Shown here one piece after another: positions 1-10,597 of a stretch of DNA of 64,000 nucleotides. This DNA is from Gnetum montanum (Eukaryota > Streptophyta > Gnetopsida > Gnetales > Gnetaceae), in the NCBI GenBank assembly GCA_015680685.1, contig MNCI01004501.1, forward strand, positions 1,156,428-1,220,427, read 5' to 3'. Numbering within the stretch: the first letter of the stretch is position 1; every line of letters starts with the position of its first letter. A model generated the notes under the pieces. The model saw only the letters and a program-made list of their open reading frames with translations. It did no database searches and was not told the origin of the DNA. Both the position numbers and the translations under genes were made by a program.

Positions 1-290
1 TTAGGTGATGACATGAAGGAAATGCCTCCATGTAACAGGTGTGCCCAGAAAACATTGAAACAAAGATGCCTATATGTAGCAACCACACAAGAAGAAGAAG
101 ACACCCCATGGCTGACAGCTGCTAGAAGGAGCAGAGAAATGTGCATGGAATGAACTGAGGAAACCCATACCCATAACGAAGGCATAGACACATTGAAATA
201 TGAGCGTCGCCAACTTCCACCCCTCAACCTAAGAACATCAGTTGGGAGAAGTTGGGCACTTCTATGAAATTCAAACAAACGCTCATTATT
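1..290 (+). pseudogene. Protease-RT linker fused to the integrase C-terminal end (pol remnant of A)
   Basis: In frame with the protease of other copies, this encodes the cysteine-bearing linker (CNRCAQ near codon 12, then QRCLY), followed by the segment that precedes RT in element C (QLPPLNL). After an AAATTCAAA at about 267-275 the sequence matches the last codons of the integrase frame (compare 30850-30915 in C) instead of RT. A stop at about 150 breaks the frame. It cannot encode an enzyme. Its value is that it marks the boundary of an internal deletion shared with element E. Confidence 0.75.
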
Positions 291-1879
291 TTGAATCTCT
301 CCCTTACAACTCATTCATGGGAGAGATGGCCACCTATGCTAACCATATGGGGCCCTCAGTTCTTTTAAGTTTTTGTTTTACAATTTTTTTTTACACATTT
401 TTGTTTTACACACTTTTTTTTTTACAAATTTCTTTAACTTTCTCGTTTTTGTTTAACATCATCGTTATAATTTTTCAATTTTGTGTGTGTGTGTGTGTGA
501 TCCACCCTATAAGTTTGTCCCATAATAAGCATTCTTCATGATGGTATGAACTGTTTTAATATTGATTGCTAATTTTTGGTTTTTACCTTTAACTCGCAAT
601 GTTGATACTAAGGTATGTTTCTTCTGATATGGCAGGCAATGAGACCACTTCATCCATCCATCCACCAATTTCTATGGTTTCTCTCAGCTTGGAAATGTAT
701 AGTCCCTTTCTAATAAGAACTTTAATGAATCGGTGACTGGGGATTTCTCAAACTAAGGAAGGACTCATGGATGGAAAAGGGTGTGACTTCAAAGAAACTT
801 GATGCTTTTGTGTTGGTCATTCTCTTGGGTGCTTGAATGTTTCTTCTTGAGTTTTCTGCCGTTCCAATGTTACCCAATTATCGGAAGCTGAGATAATAAA
901 AATAAGAAGTCTTAGCATGGTGTGGTTCTCACGCATAAAAACACACAAAAAAAACTAAGTGAGAATTCAAAGCACACCCCTTAGATGAATAAACTTGGCC
1001 TACAAGCACTGGTTATGGAACCAAAAGTGTTTCCTCTAACTAAGGCCCTTCTCGGGTCCCATTCTCTCATTTGTTTCATCAGAATGGTGGTGGCTTTTGG
1101 AGGATGCATTCTTGTTTCCCAAGTGGATGGTTTAACCGAATGCATTGATGCGAAGTCACTAGATGTGGTTGGTTTGAGGCCGAAGTTGGAATGAGATTTC
1201 CCAAGTCACATTAATCATCAAACACACAAGGGGTTGTACACCACCTTGTTCTTGGGATTCCATTCCATTTCTCTTTTCTCCATCCTTCTCTCCATTGTTC
1301 ACCTCATTGCCGGTTGTATCATTAGTGTATATATTTTGGTCGATGCATTGTTTTATTTTTGGTAAATGCTTGTGGTTAAGACTTTAACTCTTGTTTCAGA
1401 TGACATTCCCTGGGCCTACGGACTCTTTGAATGTGGGTTTGTCAGGACATTAAGGGCATGAGCCTACTTTGGGGAGGACCCACTAACATTCCTACTTGGA
1501 GCCTTAGTTAAATTCGTTTCCTTAACATTTTGCAATTAATTTTATTTTTGTTCATTTCTATCTTGACATCCACTTCATCGATGCCATAGTTGTCCCTTTT
1601 TATCTATCTTTCTTACTCCTTTTCTTTCTCCATTCTAACGCTACNNNNNNNNNNNNNNNNNNNNNNNNNNNNNNNNNNNNNNNNNNNNNNNNNNNNNNNN
1701 NNNNNGAAATTTTTTGATTTTCTTCCTAACCCCTACACCTTCGGTAGTCATCAGTCACATATTCCTAGATCCATATCAGCCATACCACAACCTAGCCAAT
1801 GAGTTTACACCAAAGCAAGGTATCAATTACATGATGATTCAATTACCATTTCTAATATATGATTGTGTTGTGTGTGTAG
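291..1879 (+). other. 3' noncoding region of element A
   Basis: No credible ORF; the open frames here are short and not shared with the other copies. The region aligns by eye with 30916-32476 (C), 61860-63190 (E) and, for its first two thirds, with 23200-24550 (B) and 47760-49030 (D). It holds a (TG)9 microsatellite at 482-499, a T-rich tract at 355-480, a hairpin (stem TGGG/CCCA) at 1470-1482 that all five copies keep, and a 61-bp run of N at 1645-1705. The position between pol and the primer tract suggests cis-acting RNA functions; this is inference. Confidence 0.6.
1645..1705. other. Assembly gap (61 N)
   Basis: Run of N inside the 3' noncoding region of A. By alignment with C (about 32260-32290) and E (about 63140-63170) the missing bases include the place where those copies carry an internal G-run resembling the primer tract. 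Confidence 0.95.
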
Positions 1880-2065
1880 ATGGCGGACATGCAAACAATG
1901 GATTGGATCTGGAGCAAGCACTTGGAATGGAGCAGCGTTGAAGCAGCTATGCAAGGAGCAAGATTGATGGCGCGCTTATGGATGGACAACGAAGGCATAA
2001 TTTTGGCGTTGGCAGCAACAACACTTCTTTCTCTCTCTCTTTCTCAACTTCCAACAAAGGCCTGA
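1880..2065 (+). CDS. Micro-ORF of about 61 codons at the position of the env-like gene
   Basis: The ORF starts at an ATG directly after a TGTGTTGTGTGTGTAG stretch that resembles an intron acceptor, and encodes a Trp- and Met-rich peptide of about 61 residues (start MADMQTMDWIWSKH). Element C has a homologous frame at 32477, broken by an early stop, with the same preceding motif. In element D the env-like ORF begins at 49792 after a similar TGTGTTGTG..AG context. The peptide has no domain I recognise and no signal peptide. It may be the first exon-like remnant of the env-like gene left after a deletion, or simply noncoding. Homology between A and C is visible; function is unknown. Confidence 0.35.
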   Translation: MADMQTMDWIWSKHLEWSSVEAAMQGARLMARLWMDNEGIILALAATTLLSLSLSQLPTKA

Positions 2066-2228
2066 TATCATTGTAATAAGGTGTTCACCCCTGTTGTCAT
2101 GAACACCAGTTTTGTCAAGTCTTGTAATAATGATCCATTCACATGTCATCCCATTAGTGTCATTTCCCTCAATAATTCCATACCTACCTGATATTATTGT
2201 AAGGAACTCAAGGACGAGTTTTCATTTA

Positions 2229-2240
2229 GTCATGGGGGTA
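2229..2240 (+). promoter_or_regulatory. Polypurine-tract-like G-run before the 3' LTR of A
   Basis: TCATGGGGGTA lies immediately before the TGATGAG start of the LTR. The same G-run and spacing precede the 3' LTRs at 32866 (C) and 52881 (D, as TGTGAGGGTA). It is a short, weak tract for a plus-strand primer, but its position is right in all three copies. Confidence 0.6.
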
Positions 2241-3173
2241 TGATGAGACACGATATCACATGCACCGCGATATCGCGTACGCGATATCGTCGTCCACCGT
2301 CAAATCTATAAATAAGAGGCAATACTCCCCTCATTTCCCATCCTAGGCTAGAAGTAGCAAAGCTCTGGCGGATTGATCATCCCAGAGATAGAATATTTTC
2401 CATGTGCCCGCAATAGGAGTCCCCAAGTGAATGGTTCTTTATTCGAGCAACTTTGTACCTGAACGCAAGTTGTGTACGGCAATAAAGATGAGCTTTGTAG
2501 ATAAACCTTGTAGTGCATGAAATAGGTTTATTATTTGTTATTTCTTACATGTTATTTATTACCTATTGTTAGCGCAGCATGAGTACGACTTGGTTACGAG
2601 CATTGATGAATGTGTACGGCTAACCAAGGAATTGGCTACTCATCGCGATTAGATTCTCTTCCCCTTATCTCCTAGAACGTGGGAGGAGTATGACTTGATT
2701 ACGAGAATCTACGGATGTGTACGACTAGTCAAGGAATTGGCTGCTCGTCACACTTAGGCTAGTTAGGTGCCTCAGTACGACCACTTTGAGCACGTGCGTT
2801 ACGTGTGGTGATCCTAGTAACGATTAGCGTTTGGTAGCCACAGTTGCATAGTTCAGGGTGTGTACGGTAAGTGGGAACGGATGCTAATGCTAGTTAATTT
2901 AGACTTAGGACATTAGTTAGAGTTAGTTAGTTTCTCAATCCTTTGCTCTTAGCATAGAAAACATAAAACCAGAAAAGACCAAAAAAAATCATATACCTCG
3001 GACTTACTTAACCATACACCATGACAACAACAAGTAAGTCTGGGAAGACAACGAACGATTAACCCCAAGTGTTCCATGGGGCGTTTAGGCATTTAGTCTG
3101 TTGAGTTCAACCGGATCACATGTGCTATGCTCGTTTCGTATGGTTGAGTGTAGGGGTACCTTGCCACTCATCA
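2241..3173 (+). repeat. 3' LTR of element A, U3 type I (933 bp)
   Basis: Starts TGATGAG and ends CTCATCA, a perfect 7-bp terminal inverted repeat. U3 carries CpG-rich palindromes (CGCGATATCGCG and near copies, about 2265-2290), a TATA box TATAAATA at 2307-2314, and the R region has AATAAA at 2481-2486. Two diverged copies of a roughly 115-bp unit (GAGTACGACTTGGTTACGAG type) lie at about 2580-2755. The sequence after it (CCACTAATAG) is not a primer site but chromovirus integrase on the other strand, so this is the 3' LTR. Same LTR type as 10598-11323 and 57579-58554. Confidence 0.9.
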
Positions 3174-4807
3174 CCACTAATAGAAAATCAAAGAGGTCTA
3201 CTCCTAAAGTTTGCGTAGCTCACCTAACAATCCTAAGATACCTTCAACCATTCACGAATCTTCCTAATCTACTATACCTATCCTTGATTGTATTCCAATA
3301 CAAGGACATCTTGTAAGGTATCCCATACACAACTTTGTATGGTGATACCTAAAGACTAGCTTAATAGCTATTGTTGTAGGAAAACTATACCAATGATAAT
3401 AGACTATCCTAACTATCTAAGAACTTAAAGGTGAAAGATTGAAGCATGTCCTCAAACACTTAATTAAGTTTCTTAACCTAGCCAATAGTTTATGGATGAT
3501 AGATTGAGCTCATGTCTAACCTAGTGGCTAGGCTATCCATGAATACATGCCAAAACTAAGAAGTGGATTTGGCATCATGGTTTGAGACATTCTTAGTAGG
3601 AACACCATGCAATTGCACGATCTTAGAGATGAAAAATTATGCAATACCATCAATATTGACTGAATTTTTTATAGCTAGGAAATGATTTGACTTGATCAAA
3701 AAGTCCATCACAATAAGAATGACATCCATTTCATCCCTAGTTCAAGGTAAACTATTAATGAAATTCATTCTGATTGCCTTCCACTTCCACTTTGGACTAG
3801 TGTGATGGTACAAGTAGCCACTTAATAATTGGTGTTGAAGTTTAACACATTGAGAAATCAAACATTTAATCACAAATTTTCCAACCAACTTCTTCATGCC
3901 TTACCACTAATACAATCTCTTCAACATCTAGTATATCTTATCGCTATTCAAATGCTTTTGAAGTCTACTAATATAAGCTTCATCCAGTAGACATTGCCTC
4001 AAGAAATTAGGCATACAGACTTGATCCTTATGATGAAGAAACCCAAGTGCATCCACTAACATTATAGCATCACTAGAATGATTTAGCTTGTTACACTAAG
4101 AATCATGTTTCTGTGCAACATGAATCTCACTTTTCATGTCCAAATGGTCAACAAGCTATTGATCTTACCAACTACATAGCTCAAGGCATTTGCAATAATA
4201 TTCCTATTTAATACTAGATGGTAAAATTAAAATTGGCTAAGAGTTCAATGCATCTCCTTTGGAGAAATTTCAACTACAATTGACTCATTAAATACTACAA
4301 CCCATTGTGATCTATTCAAATAGTCAACTACTTGCTAAACAAGTAATAACTACAAACCTTCAAGGTAAATAATACCACTTCCAACTACAATTCATGATTT
4401 GGCTAGCACATCTCATAAGGCTTAAGCTATTGTGAGGCATAGGCTACCACTTTTCCCTCTTGCATAAAGACACATCCATAACCTTCTCCTAAATCATTGA
4501 CACAAATGTTAAACAACTTAACTAGAGTAGGTAAAAGTAAAATAAGAGATGAGATGAGTCTACCCTTAAGTTCATCAAACACACCATCACAACATTGGCT
4601 CCACAAGAAACCAACATCCTTTTGTAACAACTTCATGAGGTATGAAGCAATGTAAGAGAAGTTCTCAATAAACCTCTTATAATAGGCTACCAACTCAAGA
4701 AAATTGCAAACTTCACCAATGTCCTTGGGCATAGGACAATCATGAATAACTAATATTTTAGCATGATCCACTTCAATGTCAGCCTTTGAAATAACTTGTT
4801 CCAAGAA
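3174..4807 (-). pseudogene. Tekay/Del-type chromovirus pol fragment: RT end, RNase H, integrase
   Basis: Read on the minus strand from 4804, the frame begins in the RT thumb/connection (VDHAKILVIHDCPMPKDIGEVCNFLEL, split here by position only: 4790-4700), goes through the YKRFIENFSYIA segment and a start of RNase H ending in GKVVAYASQ near 4430. Degenerate frames then follow the integrase: a KCLISQCVKLQHQ zinc-finger end, the core at about 3700-3590, and the YNNSY segment near 3370. These are hallmark strings of the Del/Tekay chromoviruses. The second catalytic Asp context reads SNHD and the catalytic Glu region is changed (VKK), so the enzyme is dead. The fragment is truncated at 4807 by copia DNA and at 3174 by the LTR of A. 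Confidence 0.8.
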
Positions 4808-5946
4808 TTGAATATTATAGTACTAAATAGAATACTTAGAGGGTTGTATGAATTGTTGATCTTTTGGTATGTTAAAACCTTAGGGAAAATGGAAAATGTG
4901 CAAATATGTTTGTAATCTTGTAGAACTAAAAAGGAAAATGGGACAAGATGATTGAATGAGAGCTGATCTAAGACAAGAGCTATGTTGAAGATGTTAAAAT
5001 GAGAGCTGGGATGGCATGATGAGAGCTAGGATGAAAATGGAGTCTACAAGTGAAATGAAGATGTTTTAAGGATTATTGAGATGCCAAAATGACAAAGAAA
5101 TGCTTCAAAATTCATTATATACTTGTAGGCTAGATGTCTTTAATTGATATCAAACATCTCACTCATAGTAGAGATGTCTTGGGCCAGACATCTCAAGGTA
5201 GATATCATAATTTTCAGGTATACATCTTTCCAAAATTGAAGTGATTTTAGTTAAACATCTCAAGTTTTAATTAGACATCCAAACTAGTCATTTCATAGCT
5301 ATTACATGATTTTTGAGGAGTTTTTGAAAATTCAAAGGGTATAAGAAAAAGTGTTATTCTTGAGAAATGTACAAGGACTATTCATTGAATATCATTCATT
5401 ATCTTAATCAAGTGAATTGAATTTTTTCTTCATTATTCCTATCATTTTTAATTTTTTGTATGAATTAATAACTTCATCACAAGACATTTTTAAATTGAGT
5501 TACATTCTCTTCTTGAATTTTCCTTTTTTATAACCTTGCTAGGTTGATGTGCTTCTTTTGTGAATGTATCTTGTAAGCTTGTAGGGAGCTTGGGAAATTA
5601 AGTGGTTTTGTAGTGATAAAACACTCTAGTACAAAGCCCAAGTTTTGTAAAGGTTATGGGATCCTTGAAACCATAATTTGTAGCTTTTCTAGACCTTACG
5701 AGATTGAGTTTTTATCTAGTGAGAAAACACTACATGCAGAGCTCCAAACCTTATAAAGATTATGGTGTCCTCTAAACCACAATTTTCAAAGGAGGAAAGT
5801 TCAAAGGTGTGCAAGGATTCTACCATTTGAGTGTGGAGGTAACCAAGTTGGGAACAACATAAAAATTATGTGTGATTTTTGGTAACTATAGTTATTTTAA
5901 ATTAGGGAATTTATTCAATTCTCCTTCTAAACTCTCAATCCTTAAG

Positions 5947-5958
5947 TGGTATTAGAGC
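5947..5958 (+). promoter_or_regulatory. Copia primer-binding site (tRNA-iMet type)
   Basis: TGGTATTAGAGC differs from the usual plant copia primer site TGGTATCAGAGC by one C-to-T change. It lies 52 bases before the gag start, the usual arrangement. Confidence 0.8.
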
Positions 5959-5998
5959 TCAATACTCTTAAGCTTTAAGCTTAACATCTCAAGAGTGA

Positions 5999-6640
5999 AT
6001 GACGGACGGGAAATCCTTCAACAAGACTCTTGTATTTGATGGAATCAACTTTATGTATTAAAGAGTAAGAATGCAAGGATTTTTTGAATCCATGGAATTC
6101 AAATTCTAGGAATCTATTTTCGAAGATTACATGCCACCCATTGATGATGAGACATCAACTACTAAGTGAAGAAACAAATGAACATAAGATGAGAGAGATA
6201 AGTTGATGTTTGATTCTAAAGAAAAGATTTGTCTTTATTGTGCTTTAAGAAAATTTGAATACATAAGATGAGAGAGATAAGTTGATGTTTGATTCTAAAG
6301 AAAAGATTTGTCTTTATTGTGCTTTAAGAAAATTTGAATTTAATAGAGTAGTTGGATGTAAGACTGCTAAAGAAATTTGGAACATGTTATAAGCAACCTA
6401 TGAAGGTACATCAATTGTAAAATAATTAAAAATTCTAGTGTTGCAAAGTGAATATGATAAATTAAAAATGAGAGAAGGAGAAAAGATTAAAGACTACTTC
6501 TCAAGGACTAATGATCTTGTTGTAGAAATTAGAGGTACAGGTAAGATTCTACCCAAAAGTAATGTTATGATCAAGATGATAGGAACCTTGCAACTTGAAT
6601 TCAAATCCAAGGTAACAACCAAGAAAAAAACTATAGGATT
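5999..6640 (+). pseudogene. Copia gag (UBN2-type), frameshifted by a 79-bp tandem duplication
   Basis: ATG at 5999 begins a frame with the usual copia gag opening (FDGINF near codon 14, then RMQGFFES in a shifted frame). The central gag segment follows: ERDKLMFDSKEKI, then at 6438-6560 a well-kept LQSEYDKLKMREGEKIKDYFSRTNDLV stretch (two adjacent motifs), the strongest evidence. A perfect 79-bp tandem duplication (6182-6339) shifts the frame, and several stops interrupt it. No zinc knuckle, protease, integrase or RT follows. Gag packages element RNA in related active elements; this copy cannot. Confidence 0.8.
6182..6339 (+). repeat. Perfect 79-bp tandem duplication in copia gag
   Basis: Bases 6182-6260 are repeated at 6261-6339 without a difference that I can see. 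79 is not a multiple of three, so the copy shifts the gag frame. Lack of divergence means it arose recently compared with the other damage, or is an assembly artefact. Confidence 0.85.
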
Positions 6641-6815
6641 TTTCAAATTTAGTTGAAACTATAGGATCCTTCTCATCCTATAATATAGGAGATGCTAGAT
6701 TACAAAACTATTCCATAAGCTTTATATCTATTAGTCATCTACCACTACCATCACTTTCCAAAGCATCCTATGCTAATGGTAAACTAGAGTTCTTCTCCAT
6801 ATGTTAATAGAGAAA

Positions 6816-7034
6816 CTAAAATAGATAGAAATTAATATTTTCTTGGTTGATCTCCTCCTCTTGTGATGGAGTAGGAACCAAAGTGATAGGTTTATCTTTC
6901 AAATCTACCAAGAGCTCCTCCATTTGATTAAAAATGGAATTAGGTATCAATTTTGGGTTACTAGGCCCAACATCCATCCTTCTAGCATGACCATGCCCAA
7001 CTCTAGCACCTATCATTACTACACATAGTAACAC
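6816..7034 (-). pseudogene. Chromovirus gag N-terminal part, after the primer site
   Basis: A 72-codon minus-strand frame starts about 20 bases after a minus-strand primer site (7055-7071, TGGTATCAAAG, tRNA-Met type), right where a Tekay/Del gag begins. It opens with a short basic and Gly-rich stretch (GARVGHGHARRM) as chromovirus gags often do, then becomes acidic. It ends at 6816 and the rest of gag is missing, replaced by copia DNA. The orientation and order with the integrase piece at 3174-4807 and the LTR at 7075-10435 point to one original element. Identification rests mainly on position. Confidence 0.5.
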
Positions 7035-7054
7035 AAAGGAAAAATTAGCAAAAA

Positions 7055-7071
7055 CCTATACTTTGATACCA
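7055..7071 (-). promoter_or_regulatory. Chromovirus primer-binding site (minus strand)
   Basis: On the minus strand, TGGTATCAAAGTATAGG lies three bases downstream of the TATTACA end of the long LTR. It resembles the tRNA-iMet site TGGTATCAGAGC used by Del/Tekay elements. Confidence 0.65.
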
Positions 7072-7074
7072 ACT

Positions 7075-10000
7075 TGTAATACCATCCTTCCTATGCCTTA
7101 GGTTACAGAACATTAGATTAGATAGAACCCCTAAAAAAATATCTATTTAGGGCAAGAGACATGATTGAATGAACTACACAGTGAAAGAAACAAAGAAACC
7201 TAGCATGAAGCCATGACCCTAAAGAGAAGAGAAGAGAAAAATAACAACAAAAGAAAGAAATACAAGAATATAAAATCATATAAATATAAAATACTAGAAA
7301 AAGAAATAAGATAACATAAATTATAAAATTGGACCCCATAATATATATGAATAATATAATGTTATAACTCTAAGCTATACATGATCCATAAATTCTTAAA
7401 TAGGAAAAGAGAATTAATATCTAATATAATGTTTAAAATGCTAACATATAATATCCAAAGCTTTAAAGTGAGACATAATATCATCAAGCTGATGTCATTA
7501 TATCAAATCCTTAAAAAGCTTCCATCTTTATTCTAAACCAATCATCCTAAAAATAAAATGAGTTATTAATATATAACTTAATAAGAAACCTCAAAAACAT
7601 CTCTAATCATCAAATTGACAAATCTCATGGAAATTAGGAGGAGCATGGCTAACCTGAAAAATATGTTAGCTCAACAAGCATACTAGCAAACCACCAAAAC
7701 ATCTAGACAAACATACAAAAGCATGGTCAAAGCATCCATCCATTTTACAATGCTAAGACCAAGATTTGCACATTTCAACCATCACCATAAACAATGAGGA
7801 TATCATGCACCATACTCAGTGGCTTATGTGTATTATGTTATCATGTGCACTTGTCGAAACCCAAAGAAACATGAATCCAAACCAAACATTAAATTATTAT
7901 GCATATGGATTTATTATTAGTATCAACTAGGACATGAATTATTATCTAGAACATCATTTCCTATGTTTCCAAAACATACTAATGTTAAAGGCATCACCCA
8001 AGACATTACCTCTAATGTTATAGAAGTACAAATGAAAAAGAAAAGGACTAATGAGGCATGGAATCACCCTCTCTTGTAGGATGGAACTACAACAAGAGGC
8101 AAACTTGTGCACTCCATAGTGGGGGTCAACCATCAAAATCATCTCTAGGGATCCCATCTCCAATTGACCATATAAATATAATGCTAGTTCTAACATCCAA
8201 CAACTAAATAATACACAAACATGACAACCAAACTAATGGTGGAGGGTAATAATGAACAAGAGATTTTTTTGTCATCTAGATATTAAATAATCTAAGAGAT
8301 CCTCATAAGAATACTAATCTAGTAAGTCACATGATACTAGTAGATTATGTCTCATCATGTGGCAATCTAGAATCACAAGGAACCAAAACCTATAGCCAAG
8401 AAAGCTCACATAACTCAACCATATTTCAAGATGCCAACAAAGTAAATTCAAAAAGAGAGGATTTAATAGTATTTTAGAAAATCTTAGAGAAATTTCATGA
8501 CATTTTAAATGATAAGTATCTATTGAGATGTTGTGACATCTCAGTCGAGAAGTCTCAAGTGAGATGTCATGACATCTCAGTCGAGAAGTCTCAAGTGAGA
8601 TGTCATGACATCTCACATGAGAAGTCTTCGATGAGATGTCATGACATCTTGGATGAGATGTCTTTGATGAGATATTATGACATATTAGGAAAGATATCTT
8701 GCATGATAGTAAGATATCTTAGGAAAAATTGGAGATGTGTTGTCTCAAGATAAGACATCTCACATGAGATGTGTTGGCCAAATATTAACATCTAGAAGTA
8801 AGATGAGACTTCTTACTTGGGTGATTGGCTTATGGGTGGGATGTATTGCAAGAGGTTTGTATTGGAAGAGGTTTGGTACATCTTGAGTGGCAAGAAAACA
8901 CCATAAATTAGTAGGAAAAAATTCCAAATTAATAAGAATGGATAGGGAAACAATTGATAAAAGTTCAACATCTCAAGAATAAAAATCACCAAGGAGCAAC
9001 AATAATTACAAGCATGGTTCAGAAGCTCAAATTGGCAAAACCACATATTTAGAAATCTTAATATGAAAGATTGAATTTATGAAAAAAATTAGAATTGGAT
9101 TTCATAAAATCTAGAAATATCAAGTTGAAGGAATAAAAACCTTAAAACTAAGACCACAATATAAATGATAGGAAGAGGAATTCAACCAAATCAATAAGCA
9201 ACAAATAAATCCCAATGGATATGAAAAGATGGAAGCAAAAAAATGACTCTACATAAGATACCAATATGAATAGAATTCTCCAAGACTTTAAACTGATCAT
9301 AATGGGAAAAAAACATCATACTCATCTAAAATTCTAGAGATCATTTGCACAAAAAATGATGACAGTTCTAATACCCAATTACCATAATAAAGCTCATGAA
9401 CCAGTAAAACCCAATCCTACCAAAATGTTGAAAAATATCACAAGACCCATGCCTAAAAGGATAAAAAAACATTACTAGAAATGATATACTTAGTATAAAA
9501 TCTACCAAAATATTAGTCCAAGTAATCAAGGAAAAATCCTTTAATCCATAAATTGCATCACATGCATTCAAAAAAAATAAAAAATAAAATCCATCCCATG
9601 AATGTGCACAGAAACCTATAACTATAAATGGGAAAGAAGCCAAGATAACTCACTTCTTCATCTAAATGACTAAAAATGACAAGATATAAAAGAAAACCAT
9701 TATGATCCAGACAATCTACACAACTGACCTTGCTCCAATCTCATAGTGCCTCTCGTAGATCATCGAAGTGTATGAAAGAATTAAACCATGGAATTTTTAA
9801 TGAAGATTTACTAGAATACCATGGAATAGAAGAAAACACAAATTTTCCAACCCACCATAGTGCCTAAAAAACTACCAAAAGTCTTTTCCATATTAAATGT
9901 AACTTCATCTTCCACTCGGATAATCTCACATATCATAGCCATTAAAAGAGAAAAATACCATAAAACTCTACAATGCTAAAAATATAATCCAAAACCTCCC

Positions 10001-10435
10001 ACCATAGATGAGTATGATAAGTCTAAAATAAATACATATAAAAATTATACATAACACACATGTTAACATATAAGAGTCATCTACCACATATTCTTTAGAT
10101 CATACCATGTGGTCTGGAACAAATTAATAATAATAATTAAATAAACCATGAATCATAAGCCATGCTATGATTTCAACCAAATATCATGAGATCCTATCAT
10201 ACTCAATAATAGGATTAGTGCACACCTGCTAGATGATAATAAAAGAAAATATACATATAATTAAATACTAAGAATTTATGTAATATTAACCAAGAATCTA
10301 GACAACCCAAAGCTCATCATCATAATGCATCAAATATACTAAACCATATAAGCATATAGAATATACAAGAGTGAGCATTGAAATATTTACAACAATCACA
10401 CATACCAAGGATGTCCAAAAGTATGGGCTGTTATA
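7075..10435 (-). repeat. Long LTR of a Tekay/Del chromovirus (about 3.4 kb)
   Basis: On the minus strand it would start TATAACAGCCC (a decayed TGTAACAGCCC) at 10435 and end GGTATTACA at 7075, three bases before a primer site. Multi-kilobase LTRs of this kind are known for Tekay/Del. The interior has no shared coding frame; the small open frames are not conserved. It contains the 36-bp minisatellite at 8524-8703. The downstream edge is firm because of the primer site; the upstream edge is inferred from the terminal bases only. Confidence 0.5.
8524..8703 (+). repeat. 36-bp minisatellite with a palindromic core (5 units)
   Basis: Five units start at 8524, 8560, 8596, 8632 and 8668, exactly 36 bp apart, with decay towards the right. 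Each good unit holds the 18-bp perfect palindrome GAGATGTCATGACATCTC. Because 36 is a multiple of three and the unit lacks stops, 12-residue repeats appear open on both strands; I regard these as a by-product. The same GACATCTC words occur in the copia LTR region at 5130-5280. Confidence 0.9.
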
Positions 10436-10597
10436 GTTATGATTTCAAGGGTCTTGGTTTGAGAGCTAGTCAAAATAGGATATATTCTTGTTCATGTTGC
10501 TAATTGTTGTGATTATTATGGTTCTATGAACTTTAGATATTCTACTTGGTAAATAAATTTTATACTTTTTTGATTTTCTTGCTCTAGATTTAGTATG

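Larger units (their letters stand above)
1..3173 (+). mobile_element. Element A: 3' part of a non-autonomous Athila-like LTR retrotransposon
   Basis: The window opens inside this element, just after its protease domain. The sequence runs through a protease-RT linker, jumps at about 275 directly to the end of the integrase reading frame, then continues through a 3' noncoding region, a micro-ORF, a G-rich primer tract and a 3' LTR (2241-3173). The same order and the same jump occur in element E at 61500-63190. Elements B, C and D carry about 2.9 kb of RT, RNase H and integrase at this point. The element sits in the integrase end of a minus-strand chromovirus, which starts at 3174. The 5' half lies outside the window, so the target duplication cannot be checked. 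Family assignment comes from the related copies; the loss of pol is read directly from the sequence. Confidence 0.85.
4810..6640 (+). mobile_element. Ty1/copia retrotransposon, 5' half (LTR region, primer site, gag)
   Basis: A tRNA-iMet primer site at 5947-5958 followed at once by a copia-type gag identifies the element. The 1.1 kb before the primer site (about 4810-5945) should be its LTR. It holds repeated GACATCTC/GAGATGTC words at 5130-5280, but I cannot fix its left edge. The element stops inside gag near 6640, where minus-strand chromovirus gag begins, and no second LTR is present. It therefore looks like a truncated insertion into, or a recombination with, the chromovirus whose RT end lies at 4804 and gag start at 7034. 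Confidence 0.65.

Noticed and set aside
242-541. 99-codon ORF at 242 and its relative at 61757
   Set aside because: The frame opens at TTG rather than ATG, lies in a different frame from pol, and turns into T-rich and TG-repeat sequence. It is a shadow of the pol remnant.
985-1194. Small ORF at 985 and its longer relative at 62511
   Set aside because: The matching region of C (31590-31800) and the B/D equivalents are not open in this frame; similarity is at DNA level across noncoding sequence.
8524-8703. CRISPR-like array of regularly spaced palindromic repeats
   Set aside because: Units are adjacent without spacers, and the context is a plant retroelement LTR.
8314-8753. Overlapping ORFs on both strands encoding 12-residue repeats
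   Set aside because: They come from the 36-bp minisatellite, whose unit is a multiple of three and palindromic, so it is open on both strands. No homologue or start context supports a protein.
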